A DNA stretch of 64,000 nucleotides, from contig NZ_MKKI01000042.1 in the NCBI RefSeq assembly GCF_001942345.1, forward strand, positions 62,001 to 126,000, read 5' to 3'. How positions within the stretch are numbered: position 1 is the first letter of the stretch; each line of letters begins with the position of its first letter. The DNA is from Corynebacterium sp. CNJ-954. GTDB lineage: Bacteria > Actinomycetota > Actinomycetes > Mycobacteriales > Mycobacteriaceae. The notes below the pieces were generated by a model. That model saw only the letters and a program-made list of their open reading frames with translations, made no database searches and had not been told where the DNA came from. The position numbers and the translations under genes were made by a program. Shown here one piece after another: positions 52,907 to 62,140 of this stretch.

Positions 52907-54435
52907 TTACCTGCTCTCTTCTTCGCCGACGAACAGGCCCTCGGCAACACTCCACAGGCCGTCGGCGTAGGACGCCTTGACCAGGACGACATCATTGGGT
53001 TCGACGTTGAGGTCGAGGAAGTTGACGGCGGCGTCGGCGTTCTCGACCTGTCGCACGGAGACCCCGTGGGCTTCCGCAGCCTCCGCCAGCGCGCTCTGGT
53101 TGACCCCGTTACCCACGATCACCGCATGACCGATACGACGCTGGGCGAGGACTTCGCCGAGGTGCGCATGCTCGTCACGCGCGCCGTCGCCCAGCTCAGC
53201 CATCTGCCCCAGCACGGCCCAGCTCTGCACGTCAGAACGTCCGGCCGCGGTGTAGGCGAGGGCGTCGATACCGGCACGCATCGAATCCGGGTTCGCGTTG
53301 TAGGTGTCGTTGATGACCGTCACACCGTCCGCCCGGGTCCGTACGTCCATGCGGTTCGCGCTGGCGGCGACGTGACTGTTCAGGCTCCGGCGACAGTGGC
53401 GGCGTCCAGGCCGCATTCCATGCCGACAGCGGCGGCAGCGAGGGCGTTGGACACCTGGTGTGCCCCGAACACGCCGAGTGTGACCTGCACCGGATCCCCG
53501 TAGGGGTGGTGCAACGTGAACGACGCACGGGCGACCTCGTCCAGCGTGATGTCCGAGGCGTAGTAGTCCGCGTGGTCCGCCGCGGAACGCCCCTCCTCCG
53601 ACATCGAGAAACGGATGATCCGCGCATCGGTCCGGGTCCGCATCGCCGAAACGTGGTCGTCGTCGGCGTTGAGTACGGCCAACCCGCCGTCGGCCGCGGA
53701 CGGGAGGGACTCGACGAGTTCGCCCTTCGCCCGCGCGATCGCCTCACGGGAGCCGAACTCACCCAGGTGTGCAGTGCCGACGTTCAGGACGACGCCGATC
53801 CGCGGCGGTGCGATCCGGGCGAGGTGGGCGATATGGCCCTGGCCGCGGGCCGACATCTCGGCGACGAGGAACCTGGTGCTGCGCCCGGCCTTCAGGGCGG
53901 TGTACGGGTGCCCGATCTCGTTGTTGAAGCTTCCGGGGGGTGCCACGGTCTCGCCTGCACGGGTGAGGACGGCACCGAGGAGGTCCTTGGTCGAGGTCTT
54001 CCCGGCCGATCCCGTCACGCCGACGACGGTGAGTCCTTCCTCGGCGACCAGGGTGTCAGTGTTGTAGCGGGCGAGGCGTCCGACCGCGGTGAGCACACGT
54101 TCGCCCACACCGTCCGGGTCATTCTCGAGATAGGCCGCGTTGCGCTGGGCCGCGCCGGCGTCCGGGTCCGTGGAATCCTCGGCGGCCTCACACAGCAACG
54201 ACGGCTGTCCGACGGGGCGTCCGACCATGGCCAGCGCAGCACCGTCACGCAGTGCCCCCGGGACGAAGTCGTGGCCGTCGACGCGCTCTCCCGGCAGTGC
54301 CATGAAGACGCTGCCGGGGGTGATCCGTCGTGAATCGAACTCGACGGGTCCGGTCACGACAGTTTCTGCCGTGGCACCGTCGACCAGGTGTCCTCCGGTG
54401 ACCTCGGCAATGGTGCCGCTTGTCATCTCAATCAT
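52907..54435 (-). CDS. murF: UDP-MurNAc-tripeptide:D-alanyl-D-alanine ligase, frame shifted near 53384
   Basis: MurF completes the pentapeptide. Residues 1-351 ([64 protein letters not shown]) end prematurely at DAATVAGA. The C-terminal domain continues in the next frame, [50 protein letters not shown], and stops at 52907. One base missing at about 53384 explains both. The restored protein is about 509 residues. The gene is essential, so this is a sequence error. Confidence 0.94.
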
Positions 54436-56033
54436 CGTGTCGGTTCCTGTCTGTCCTGTCGGTCCCTGAGTGCTTGTGCGAGTACTGCCACGTCATCGAA
54501 CTCGAGGACCGTGTCCCCGACGATCTGTCCGGTCTCGTGACCTTTGCCGGCGACTATGACGATATCGCCCCGGCGGGCCCAGGTGACTGAGGCCCTGATC
54601 GCGTCGGCCCTGTCACCGATCTCGCGGAGGTCGGTGCCCCTGCTGTCCGCGATGTCCCGGGCCCCGGCGAGGACCTCAGCCCGGATGCCCCCGGGTTCTT
54701 CGTCGCGGGGGTTGTCGTCGGTGACGATCACCAGATCCGCGACTTTCGCCGCCTCGGCCCCCATCAGGGGGCGCTTCTCGTGGTCCCGGTTACCTCCGGC
54801 TCCGAGCACCACGCCGACGCGGCCCCCGTGTCCCGCGCGTTCCAACTGGTCGGCGAGCGTCGTCAGCGCGGCAGCCACAGCGCCGGGTTTGTGGGCGTAG
54901 TCCACCAACGCCAGGAAGTCCCGGGGGTAGCGGGTGTCACCCTCACCGACGGTCACCGCCTGCATTCTGCCGGGGACATGGACGTCGCCGAGCCTCGGTG
55001 CTGCCGTGGACACGTCGATGCCGGCCGCCCGGACACATGCCAGGGCCACGACGGCGTTCGCGACATTGAACACGCCGGGCAGGGAGAGCGGGAAACTGAA
55101 GGTGGGTTCGGGGAGGTCCGGGCCTCCGGGATGCGTCACCGTCACGTGCTGCAGACCGTCGGTCCCGATCTCGACCGAGTCAACCGACCATGACGCCGGT
55201 GCCACACCGGTGGTCGTCACCGTGGCGGCATTCTCCACGGTCTCCGCCAGTTCCCTGCCCCATTCATCGTCGACGCAGACCACGGAGGTCGGCAGCTCCC
55301 CGCCGGGATCCTGGGGCACGGTGAAGAGGAGCGACTTCGCCTGGAAGTAGTCCCGCATCGTCGGGTGGAAGTCCAGGTGGTCCTGGCTGAGGTTGGTGAA
55401 GCCGGCCACGTCGAAGTCGACCCCGCGCACCCTGCCCATCACCAGGGCATGGGACGACACCTCCATCACGACGTGGGTGACCCCCTCGTCGCGCATCCGG
55501 GCGAAAAGCCCCTGCAGCGTCGGCGCTTCCGGCGTCGTCAGCGACGTCGGGACCGCACGGCCGTTGATCCTGGTTCCGGTGGTCCCGATGAGGCCCACAC
55601 TGTGGTCGTCGAGCAGCATCCGCTCGACCATGTACGACGTGGTCGTCTTCCCACTGGTACCGGTGACGCCGATCACGGTCATCGTCCGGGACGGGTGACC
55701 GTGGATCTCTGCGGCGACCGGTCCGAGCCATGCCCTGCAGTCATCGACCACCAGCACGACGGTCTGCACACCGTCCGTACGGAGTACGGTCAGCCCGTCC
55801 TCGTCGGTGAGGACGCAGCTGCCCGCCGACTGGCCGGCGAAGGATGCCCCGTGGGCCCGGGTCCCCGGCACCGCCATGAACATGCCGCCGACCGCGACCG
55901 AACGCGCGTCGATCGCGGCATCCGTCACGGGGAGTTTTCCTGCCCCACCGCGGGCACCTGACTCGCCGAGCACCACGAGACGCCCTCCGGTCAGATCCGC
56001 GAGTGCGGCCAGGGTGGGTGGTTTCACGCTCAC
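54432..56033 (-). CDS. murE: UDP-MurNAc-L-alanyl-D-glutamate:meso-diaminopimelate ligase
   Basis: MurE (533 residues) adds the third residue of the stem peptide. Features: VGGMFMAVPGTRAHGASFAG, IGVTGTSGKTTTSYMVERML P-loop, TSLTTPEAPTLQGLFARM, NLSQDHLDFHPTMRDYF and the specificity motif DNPRDE in VTDDNPRDEEPGGI, which selects meso-diaminopimelate as found in corynebacterial wall. It overlaps ftsI and murF by four bases each. Confidence 0.97.
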   Translation of the reverse strand: MSVKPPTLAALADLTGGRLVVLGESGARGGAGKLPVTDAAIDARSVAVGGMFMAVPGTRAHGASFAGQSAGSCVLTDEDGLTVLRTDGVQTVVLVVDDCRAWLGPVAAEIHGHPSRTMTVIGVTGTSGKTTTSYMVERMLLDDHSVGLIGTTGTRINGRAVPTSLTTPEAPTLQGLFARMRDEGVTHVVMEVSSHALVMGRVRGVDFDVAGFTNLSQDHLDFHPTMRDYFQAKSLLFTVPQDPGGELPTSVVCVDDEWGRELAETVENAATVTTTGVAPASWSVDSVEIGTDGLQHVTVTHPGGPDLPEPTFSFPLSLPGVFNVANAVVALACVRAAGIDVSTAAPRLGDVHVPGRMQAVTVGEGDTRYPRDFLALVDYAHKPGAVAAALTTLADQLERAGHGGRVGVVLGAGGNRDHEKRPLMGAEAAKVADLVIVTDDNPRDEEPGGIRAEVLAGARDIADSRGTDLREIGDRADAIRASVTWARRGDIVIVAGKGHETGQIVGDTVLEFDDVAVLAQALRDRQDRQEPTR

Positions 56034-58021
56034 TGCGCCTCCAGCGTCAGTCGGGGTGCGGCCTCCGGGGAGAGCGGCACATTGTAATGGTCGAGCAACC
56101 AGGACGTGATGTCCCGGAACAGTGGTGCGGCCGACTGGCCGCCGCTTCCGTCGGTCCCACGCTCGGGGTCGTCCAGCATGATGGCGACGACGAACCGGGG
56201 GTCGTCTGCCGGGGCGATACCTGCGTAGGTGATCCAGTAGTCGGAGTTGGAGTACGCCCGTGTCTCAGGGTCGATCTGTTGTGCGGTACCGGTCTTTCCA
56301 CTGGTCTGGTACCCCTCGATGCCCGCGGTCGGGGCGGTGCCCTGCTGGACTCCCGTCGGGTCCGACTGGTTGACGGCCCGGAACATGTCGACCACCGTGC
56401 GTGCCGTCTCCGGGGAGACCACCTCCACCGACTCCGGTTCGTCCTGCGGAATGTCGTTGCCGGCGGCGTCGGTCACCGACTTGATGATGCTCGGCGTCAC
56501 CCGCACACCGTCGTTGGCGAGCGCCTGGTAGATACTGGCCATCTGCAGCAGGCTCATCGACATGCCCTGCCCGATCGGCAGGTTGGCGAAGGTACCGCCG
56601 GACCACTGCGACAGGTCCGGGACATATCCGCTGGTCTCACTGGGCAGACCCAGATCCGTGGCCTGACCGATACCGAACTTCTGGACATAGTCCCAGAAAC
56701 TCTCCTCGCCCACGCGGTCGGCCAACATCAACGTACCGACGTTCGAGGACTTACCGAAGATGCCTGTCGTGGTGTAGGGCACCACTCCGTGGTCCCACGC
56801 GTCCTTGACCGTCACACCGGACATGTCGATACTGCCCGGGACCTGCAGCACTTCGTCCGGGGTCGTCTTGCCGTCCTCGATGGCGGCCGCGGCGGTCATC
56901 ACCTTCGCCACTGACCCGGGTTCGTAGGCGTCCTGCACGACGCGGTTACCGAAGACCTTGCCGTCCTCGAGCTGCTTGTCGATGTCGCCCTGCGGATTGA
57001 TCGTGTCGGACGTCGCCATCGACACCACCTCGCCGCTCGTCGCGTCGAGCACCACCGCGGAGGCGGATTCGGCACCTGACTTGTCCTTGGCCTGCTGCAC
57101 CAGCTGCTGAATGTAGGTCTGGGCCTCCAGGTCGAGGGTCAGCTCGTAGGCGTCGCCGTCCACGGCAGGGTGCCGGTCGCGCGTCGAACCGGGGATGGCG
57201 AGGCCGTTGGCCCCGACGTCGACGGTGCGGGAGCCGTTGGTGCCCTGCAACCGGGAATCCTGCGAGAGTTCCAGACCGAACTGACCCTCGTTGTCACGGC
57301 TGATCTTGCCGATGACGTTCTGCGCCACCGCACCGTTGGGGTACTGGCGGATGTCCTGACGTTCCACCGTGATCTCGGGGTACTCCTCGGAGACCTTCTC
57401 CGCGACGTCCGGGTCGACGTCGCGGACCAGGACCTCGTAGGTCGAGTCTGACGTGAGCTTGTCCCGGATGTCATCGGCCTTCACCCCGTCCGCCTCGGAC
57501 TTGTCGTCGTCCGGATCGGTCTGACTGTCGGATTCATTGAGCAGCTCCGGCAGGCCTTCGGCGATCTCCCCGATCCGTTCTTCCGGTGCGGAGACGCCCT
57601 CGGGGTCAAGCTCATGGCGGTCCTCCATGAAGGACTCGAGCAGATGAGGATGCACCGACAGTGAGCGGGCCTCCATGGTGTAGGAGAGCCGCTGGCCGTT
57701 GCGGTCGACGATGCTGCCCCGGTGGGCGGGTTCGGTGATCACCGCCGTGCGCTGCTCACTGGCCATCGCAGACAACTCCGGCCCCTTGATCAGCTGTACC
57801 CAGGTCAGTCTGAGCAGCAACGCGAGGACCAGGACGACGACGATGATCAGCACCGCCGCACCGCGTTTACCGAAGCTGGCGGCACCGATGTCGAGGGTCT
57901 GCCAGGAGTTCCCGGGAACTCCTGACCTGGTGGACCGGGACGACGGTCGCGAGGGACGCGAGGGTCGCTGAGGTCGGGGGTCACGCCCGGCGTACTGCCT
58001 TCGGTCCCTGTCCTCGGCCAA
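56030..58021 (-). CDS. ftsI: Septal transpeptidase FtsI (PBP3 class B)
   Basis: The 663-residue protein has a basic, proline-arginine-rich head, one transmembrane helix (residues about 54-75), the pedestal domain (AHRGSIVDRNGQRLSYTMEA) and the transpeptidase domain with SVAK (in YEPGSVAKVMTAAAA), SSN (in FGKSSNVGTLM) and KTG (in SGKTGTAQQI). It cross-links septal peptidoglycan with FtsW. The start codon is TTG at 58019-58021, supported by GGGAGAGG just upstream; no ATG or GTG lies in frame near it. A 141-bp gap separates it from ftsL. Confidence 0.95.
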   Translation of the reverse strand: MAEDRDRRQYAGRDPRPQRPSRPSRPSSRSTRSGVPGNSWQTLDIGAASFGKRGAAVLIIVVVLVLALLLRLTWVQLIKGPELSAMASEQRTAVITEPAHRGSIVDRNGQRLSYTMEARSLSVHPHLLESFMEDRHELDPEGVSAPEERIGEIAEGLPELLNESDSQTDPDDDKSEADGVKADDIRDKLTSDSTYEVLVRDVDPDVAEKVSEEYPEITVERQDIRQYPNGAVAQNVIGKISRDNEGQFGLELSQDSRLQGTNGSRTVDVGANGLAIPGSTRDRHPAVDGDAYELTLDLEAQTYIQQLVQQAKDKSGAESASAVVLDATSGEVVSMATSDTINPQGDIDKQLEDGKVFGNRVVQDAYEPGSVAKVMTAAAAIEDGKTTPDEVLQVPGSIDMSGVTVKDAWDHGVVPYTTTGIFGKSSNVGTLMLADRVGEESFWDYVQKFGIGQATDLGLPSETSGYVPDLSQWSGGTFANLPIGQGMSMSLLQMASIYQALANDGVRVTPSIIKSVTDAAGNDIPQDEPESVEVVSPETARTVVDMFRAVNQSDPTGVQQGTAPTAGIEGYQTSGKTGTAQQIDPETRAYSNSDYWITYAGIAPADDPRFVVAIMLDDPERGTDGSGGQSAAPLFRDITSWLLDHYNVPLSPEAAPRLTLEAQ

Positions 58022-58162
58022 TGTGACCTCTCCCTTCCATGATGCTCACAGCATGATCCTGTCGACCGGACATGAAACCCGGTCGATTCATCCCGTCCAT
58101 TGTCCTAGCACGGGTGCCACACCCGGGGCATTGGACGGGGGCGTGTCTTGTCGGCTGTGCTG

Positions 58163-58870
58163 TCAGTACGGAAGTTCACCGGTCGAGTCGGAACCACGCT
58201 GCCCCTCGCCGGCCGGTGCCGCGGAGTCACCGCCCGGGTTGTCGCGCCCGTCGCCACCGTTGTCCAGGGCCTGCGGGGCGAGTCCCGGAACCTGCCCGGT
58301 CGCCTCCGGGTCACTGGTCGGGCGCTGGGCACGGACCTCGCCGTTGATGTCGGTCACCGGGCGGGTCGCCTCAGGGTCGGCGGCCCGGAGTTCATTGACG
58401 TCGTCGCCGTTGACGTCAAGCACGCCCGCCTGGCCGGGGACGACCATGCCCAGTCGCGACGCCTCGGCCGCAATACGCTGGGTGGAGGACGCGTCCTCCA
58501 CGTCGCGGTGCAACGACTCCAGCTCATTGGACAACGTCGTGCTCGTCGCTTCCGCCTCGGAGAGCTGGAAGGACTGCTCCGTCGTCTTTCCTGAGAGGTA
58601 CATGGCGAACGCGACTCCGGCGACGAACAGCGCGAGCAGGACCACCCAGGTCCGCACCACTGAACGCTCAGCTGCGGACGGGACGGCGATCCGGCGCCCC
58701 CGGACCGTCACCTGCTGCCTGGAGCCCCGCCGCCTGACGGGGCTGGCGTGGGTACGGCGGCGATCTTCACGCCGGGGCGACGGGGTGACGACGGCGGACC
58801 TGTGGTCGTCGTGCCCGGTTACGCTGGTGCGTTGGCGGGTGCGCTGACGGGCTGCGGTGGCGGTGCTCAT
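58163..58870 (-). CDS. ftsL: Cell division protein FtsL-like
   Basis: This 235-residue bitopic protein has a basic head, one transmembrane helix (residues about 75-93: [17 protein letters not shown]) and a coiled coil ([27 protein letters not shown]), which match FtsL topology. The C-terminal tail is Pro, Gly, Asp and Ala rich. Position between rsmH and ftsI is the canonical ftsL place. FtsL with DivIC and FtsQ activates FtsWI. Sequence identity is weak as usual for this family. Confidence 0.85.
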   Translation of the reverse strand: MSTATAARQRTRQRTSVTGHDDHRSAVVTPSPRREDRRRTHASPVRRRGSRQQVTVRGRRIAVPSAAERSVVRTWVVLLALFVAGVAFAMYLSGKTTEQSFQLSEAEATSTTLSNELESLHRDVEDASSTQRIAAEASRLGMVVPGQAGVLDVNGDDVNELRAADPEATRPVTDINGEVRAQRPTSDPEATGQVPGLAPQALDNGGDGRDNPGGDSAAPAGEGQRGSDSTGELPY

Positions 58871-59922
58871 CTGGTTCCTCGCTGTGCGTCTCGGTGTGTC
58901 TGCTGGATTCGTCGGACTGCCCTGACCCGGACGGGCGCCGCCCGTGGGTTCTGCTCGATCTCAGCCTCGGCGGCTTTCTCCGAACCCCGGGTGACCAGCT
59001 CGAAATCCGGGGCGTAGTCGGGCAGGGCGACAGGTAGTCCCGGCGGGGTGTGGTCCACCGTCAGGTCGGCGAGAGCCTTCTTGACGATGCGGTCCTCCAG
59101 GGACTGGTAACTCATGAAAACCGCGACGCCTCCGACATGGAGGCGTGCCGTCGCCTCGGGGATGACTGCAGCCAGGGAATCCAACTCTGCGTTCACCTCA
59201 ACCCGAAGGGCCTGGAAAGTGCGCTTGGCAGGGTGCCCCCCGGTGCGCCGGGACGCCGCCGGGATCGTGCGGTAGAGCAGTTCAACCAGGCGCCCTGAGG
59301 TCGTGAACGGCTCCGACTCGCGCTCACGAAGGACCGCGGAGGCGATTTTCCCTGCGAAGCGCTCATCTCCGTAGGTCTTCAGGATCCGCGCCAGGTCCCC
59401 GTGTGCGTAGTTGTTGAGGATGTCGGCGGCCGTGGTCGGCAGATCCGGGTCCATCCTCATGTCCAGCGGTGCGTCCTGTGCATAGGCGAACCCGCGGTCC
59501 GCCTGATCCAGCTGCATCGACGACACACCGAGATCGAAGAGGTAGCCTGAGACGCCGACCTCCCGGACGGTCTCCGGAAGTTTTCCGTCGTCCACCAGCG
59601 TGTCCAGTGCGTCCCCGAGTCCGTCGAACCTGGTGCGGTAAGCGAGAAACCGGTCGCCGAAACGCGACAGTCGCTCCCGTGCCTGGGTCAGCGCGGCGGG
59701 ATCGCGGTCGAGGCCGACGACCACCGCCTGGGGGAAGCTCTCAAGGAACACCTCGGTGTGTCCCCCCGCCCCCAGGGTCCCGTCGACGATCACGGGTGTC
59801 TCCGGTGCCCCGGACGAGGCCACCCCCTCACCGACGAGTTCCACCATACGGTCACGCATGACCGGGACATGCCCGTGCTCGCCAGAGACGCGTGCGTTCT
59901 TGTCGTCATCGGCGACGGTCAT
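58867..59922 (-). CDS. rsmH: 16S rRNA m4C1402 methyltransferase
   Basis: RsmH (351 residues) N4-methylates cytidine 1402 of 16S rRNA. It has the SAM-binding [67 protein letters not shown], and the C-terminal [19 protein letters not shown]. It overlaps ftsL by four bases. The start ATG 59920-59922 has GAAAGGACC upstream. Confidence 0.97.
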   Translation of the reverse strand: MTVADDDKNARVSGEHGHVPVMRDRMVELVGEGVASSGAPETPVIVDGTLGAGGHTEVFLESFPQAVVVGLDRDPAALTQARERLSRFGDRFLAYRTRFDGLGDALDTLVDDGKLPETVREVGVSGYLFDLGVSSMQLDQADRGFAYAQDAPLDMRMDPDLPTTAADILNNYAHGDLARILKTYGDERFAGKIASAVLRERESEPFTTSGRLVELLYRTIPAASRRTGGHPAKRTFQALRVEVNAELDSLAAVIPEATARLHVGGVAVFMSYQSLEDRIVKKALADLTVDHTPPGLPVALPDYAPDFELVTRGSEKAAEAEIEQNPRAAPVRVRAVRRIQQTHRDAQRGTR

Positions 59923-60026
59923 CGAGGAGGTCCTTTCTTCAGGGGCGGTTGTCCGGTCCTGTTCACTTCACGTGGTCATCACAACGCCGCCGGGACTGTA
60001 CACGGGGCCTCACCTGCACGGGCCCG

Positions 60027-60051
60027 TTTGATGTCGGGGAAGTACATCAAA
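60027..60051. repeat. Inverted repeat between mraZ and rsmH
   Basis: TTTGATGT (60027-60034) and ACATCAAA (60044-60051) are perfect 8-base inverted repeats with nine bases between, in the 207-bp gap before rsmH. It could form an RNA hairpin in the mraZ-rsmH message or be a protein site; no poly-T follows on the minus strand, so it is not an intrinsic terminator. Confidence 0.45.
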
Positions 60052-60129
60052 TCAAGGTCGTCCGCGCAGATGAGGGCCGGCACACAGTCCCACCGGCGTC
60101 GCGGGGCATACGGCGGTCACCAACGACTG

Positions 60130-60561
60130 TCAGAGGATCCCGGTGAGAGAGTCGTCATCGCCGTCGGCGAAAGTGGACTCATGCTCTTCCAGGTAGGCCT
60201 CCCAGGCCGCCGCGTCCCAGATCTCGATGAAGTCGACCGAACCGATGACGACGCAGTCCTTGTTGAGGCCCGCGTAACTCCGGTGCCCGGCGGAGAGGGT
60301 TATCCTCCCCTGCTTGTCGAGCTCCTGCTCATCGGCGCTCGCCGCCAGGTTCCTGACGTATGCCCTCGCCTGCGGGTTCGCCCGTGACGCCGCCGCTGCT
60401 TTCGCGGCGCGCACCTGGAATTCCGCCCTGGTGTGGACAGCGAGGCTGTGGTCCTGCCCGTTGACGACGACCAGCCCGTCCGCCAACTGCTCGCGGAACT
60501 TGGCGGGCAAGGTCAACCGACCCTTGTCGTCGAGCTTCGGGGTGAAAGTGCCGAAGAACAT
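60130..60561 (-). CDS. mraZ: Transcriptional regulator MraZ
   Basis: MraZ (143 residues) is a two-repeat AbrB-like DNA-binding protein that starts the dcw cluster. It begins [20 protein letters not shown], with [20 protein letters not shown] as the second repeat, and ends [13 protein letters not shown]. MraZ represses its own operon by binding TGGGN repeats, which are seen upstream. Start at 60559-60561 has GAAGGGGG upstream. Confidence 0.95.
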   Translation of the reverse strand: MFFGTFTPKLDDKGRLTLPAKFREQLADGLVVVNGQDHSLAVHTRAEFQVRAAKAAAASRANPQARAYVRNLAASADEQELDKQGRITLSAGHRSYAGLNKDCVVIGSVDFIEIWDAAAWEAYLEEHESTFADGDDDSLTGIL

Positions 60562-60646
60562 GTCGGCCCCCTTCCCCGGTCATCCGGACATCTGAGACGT
60601 TGTTGCCGTATGCGTTCTCTGTGAAGTTGTCCCGGGACCAGTCTGC

Positions 60647-60680
60647 CCCAGTGCGCCCCACAGTACCCCACTTCCAACCA
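60647..60680 (-). promoter_or_regulatory. MraZ-box cluster (minus strand)
   Basis: On the minus strand TGGTT (60676-60680) and TGGGG (60666-60670) are spaced exactly 10 bases, followed by TGGGG at 60658-60662 and 60647-60651 at less regular spacing. TGGGN repeats separated by five bases are the MraZ operator in E. coli. They lie 86-119 bases upstream of mraZ. Confidence 0.6.
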
Positions 60681-60796
60681 CAGTGACTAGCCCACGAGTC
60701 ACAGAAGACCACAAAAATCGCACTGCGCACCGTCGTAGTGGCGGATAGCCCGCAAGATTACCGCTTTGAACTGTGATTATAAGAATTTCAGCACAG

Positions 60797-60811
60797 TGGG
60801 GGAAGGTGGGG
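60797..60811 (+). promoter_or_regulatory. MraZ-box pair (plus strand)
   Basis: TGGGG (60797-60801), five bases, TGGGG (60807-60811), preceded by CACAG. Exact 10-base period, as for MraZ operators. Confidence 0.55.
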
Positions 60812-60888
60812 TCTTTTTCCACGACAGCAGCGGATATTGGGCACGTCGGACCCCGTTGACCGACTTCGAGCGGTTCCTGACGGCACAG

Positions 60889-60913
60889 TGGGGCATTGTG
60901 GGGCACACGGGGG
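60889..60913 (+). promoter_or_regulatory. MraZ-box triple (plus strand)
   Basis: TGGGG (60889-60893), CATTG, TGGGG (60899-60903), CACAC, GGGGG (60909-60913), again preceded by CACAG. Three repeats with exact 10-base period. Confidence 0.6.
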
Positions 60914-60945
60914 CATGAGGGTCGTCGTCAACCGGACACGACAAA

Positions 60946-60982
60946 ACGGGCGGGCCCCGATCACTGATCGGAGCCCGCCCGT
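60946..60982 (-). terminator. Rho-independent terminator of the DUF3040 gene
   Basis: ACGGGCGGGC (60946-60955) pairs with GCCCGCCCGT (60973-60982), with an inner stem CCGATC/GATCGG and ACT loop. On the minus strand TTTT follows the hairpin. It lies 33 bases after the stop of the gene at 61016. Confidence 0.85.
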
Positions 60983-61015
60983 GGGGTGCGCGGGATTACG
61001 GAAACCCGCAGTAAA

Positions 61016-61408
61016 CTATTCGAACCGCTTCCGGAAGCTGTCCTCCATACGGTCAGCGACACCACCGCTCTTCGGCCCGGAGCCTGACTTCCCGGACGGC
61101 GGCCCTGATTTCCCAGCACCGGAGCCCGACGCGCCACCCCCACGGAAAGCCAGCAGCCCGCCGCCGAACATCACGAGGAAACCGACGACGCCGAGGGCCA
61201 CAAACCAGAGACTGTTCTGGGACAACGCGATGCCGGCGATGAGGAGACACACGCCGAGGAGGAACACCGCGACCGAGCGGATTCCAATGCTGAAGCCACC
61301 GCCGGCCGGACCGTCTCCGGCGGCCTGCCTGGCAAGGTTAGGGTCGTCGGCAATCAGCGCCTGCTCGATCTCCTGCAGCATGCGCCGTTCCTGTTCTGAA
61401 AGGGCCAC
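61016..61408 (-). CDS. DUF3040 membrane protein
   Basis: The 130-residue protein begins MALSEQERRMLQEIEQALIA then DDPNLARQA, the classic DUF3040 head, has two transmembrane segments (about residues 46-62 and 68-88) and a Gly/Ser/Pro/Lys tail. DUF3040 proteins sit near mraZ in many actinobacteria; function unknown. It is monocistronic, with a terminator downstream. Confidence 0.88.
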   Translation of the reverse strand: MALSEQERRMLQEIEQALIADDPNLARQAAGDGPAGGGFSIGIRSVAVFLLGVCLLIAGIALSQNSLWFVALGVVGFLVMFGGGLLAFRGGGASGSGAGKSGPPSGKSGSGPKSGGVADRMEDSFRKRFE

Positions 61409-61539
61409 GATCGTCCTCCCCTGAGGTGTCGGGTGTCGATATTTACCGGAAGTTCTTTCTCTACCGTCTCAACGCACGATGGGTGGAAAAAGTTCCGTAC
61501 TGATGTCTTTCAGCCTACCCCAGGACCGCCTTCCCACCG

Positions 61540-61977
61540 TCACGCAACCTCAGGCAGGTAGCCGACGCGACCCCGGACGACATCGAGGAAGTCGCAGGCA
61601 TCCTGGTACACCTCGGTCACCTGCGCTTCCGACAGGTCAGGAACCAGTCCCATCTCCACCTGGGCGACCAGGCGGGCATGCGGAGCGAAGCGCCGGCACC
61701 AGGTCTCCATCTCCTCATCTCCGGCGAGTGCCCGCACCTTTTCCCATGCACTTCCCGGCGGCAGTCTCCGTCGCTTCTTCCTGGCGAACTGGATGACCGC
61801 ACCTGCTGCGCGCAGCGCGGCACGGTACGCCCATGTCAACCGTTCCTCACGGACGAGGTCCGTGCGACTGAGCTCAAGCAGTCGCTCCGCCTCGATCACG
61901 AATGTGTCCGGCGGAACGGCCCCACCCTTGTGCGACCTGTTCATCCTGGCAACATTGCCGGCAGCTCCCTGTGCCAT
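61540..61977 (-). CDS. SAV_6107-type HEPN domain protein
   Basis: This 145-residue helical protein (DTFVIEAERLLELSRTDLVR, LTWAYRAALRAAGAVIQFAR) matches the SAV_6107 HEPN family of actinobacteria. A R-x4-H arrangement is present at residues 95-100 (RRFAPH), as in HEPN ribonucleases, but catalysis is not shown. The start at 61975-61977 is backed by AAGGAGG. It is divergent from the GNAT gene, and a LexA-type box lies 99 bases upstream of its start. Confidence 0.8.
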   Translation of the reverse strand: MAQGAAGNVARMNRSHKGGAVPPDTFVIEAERLLELSRTDLVREERLTWAYRAALRAAGAVIQFARKKRRRLPPGSAWEKVRALAGDEEMETWCRRFAPHARLVAQVEMGLVPDLSEAQVTEVYQDACDFLDVVRGRVGYLPEVA

Positions 61978-62075
61978 GCCCGCCTCCTTCCCGAACCGTC
62001 CCGTCCGTTGACCGGTGTTGATGTCCCTCACGGTACGAAGACAACCGGACACGGAACGCGGGCCGCAGCACCATT

Positions 62076-62091
62076 TAGAACGTATGTTCGA
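62076..62091. promoter_or_regulatory. LexA (SOS) box between HEPN and GNAT genes
   Basis: TAGAAC-GTAT-GTTCGA differs from the consensus TCGAAC-N4-GTTCGA only at the second base. It lies 50 bases upstream of the GNAT start (62141) and 99 bases upstream of the HEPN start (61977), so it could control either or both. Confidence 0.75.
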
Positions 62092-62140
62092 GTTTGGCCG
62101 TTTGTGCGAGCCCGTCCGATCCGTTTGCCACAATGGAGAG

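Larger units (their letters stand above)
60562..61015. other. 454-bp gene-free regulatory region upstream of mraZ
   Basis: No gene-like reading frame is seen. The stretch holds TGGGG-type repeat clusters on both strands and the terminator of the downstream-converging DUF3040 gene. An AT-richer segment near 60760-60795 (ttacc, tgtgattataagaatttc) may contain the dcw promoter. Confidence 0.6.
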
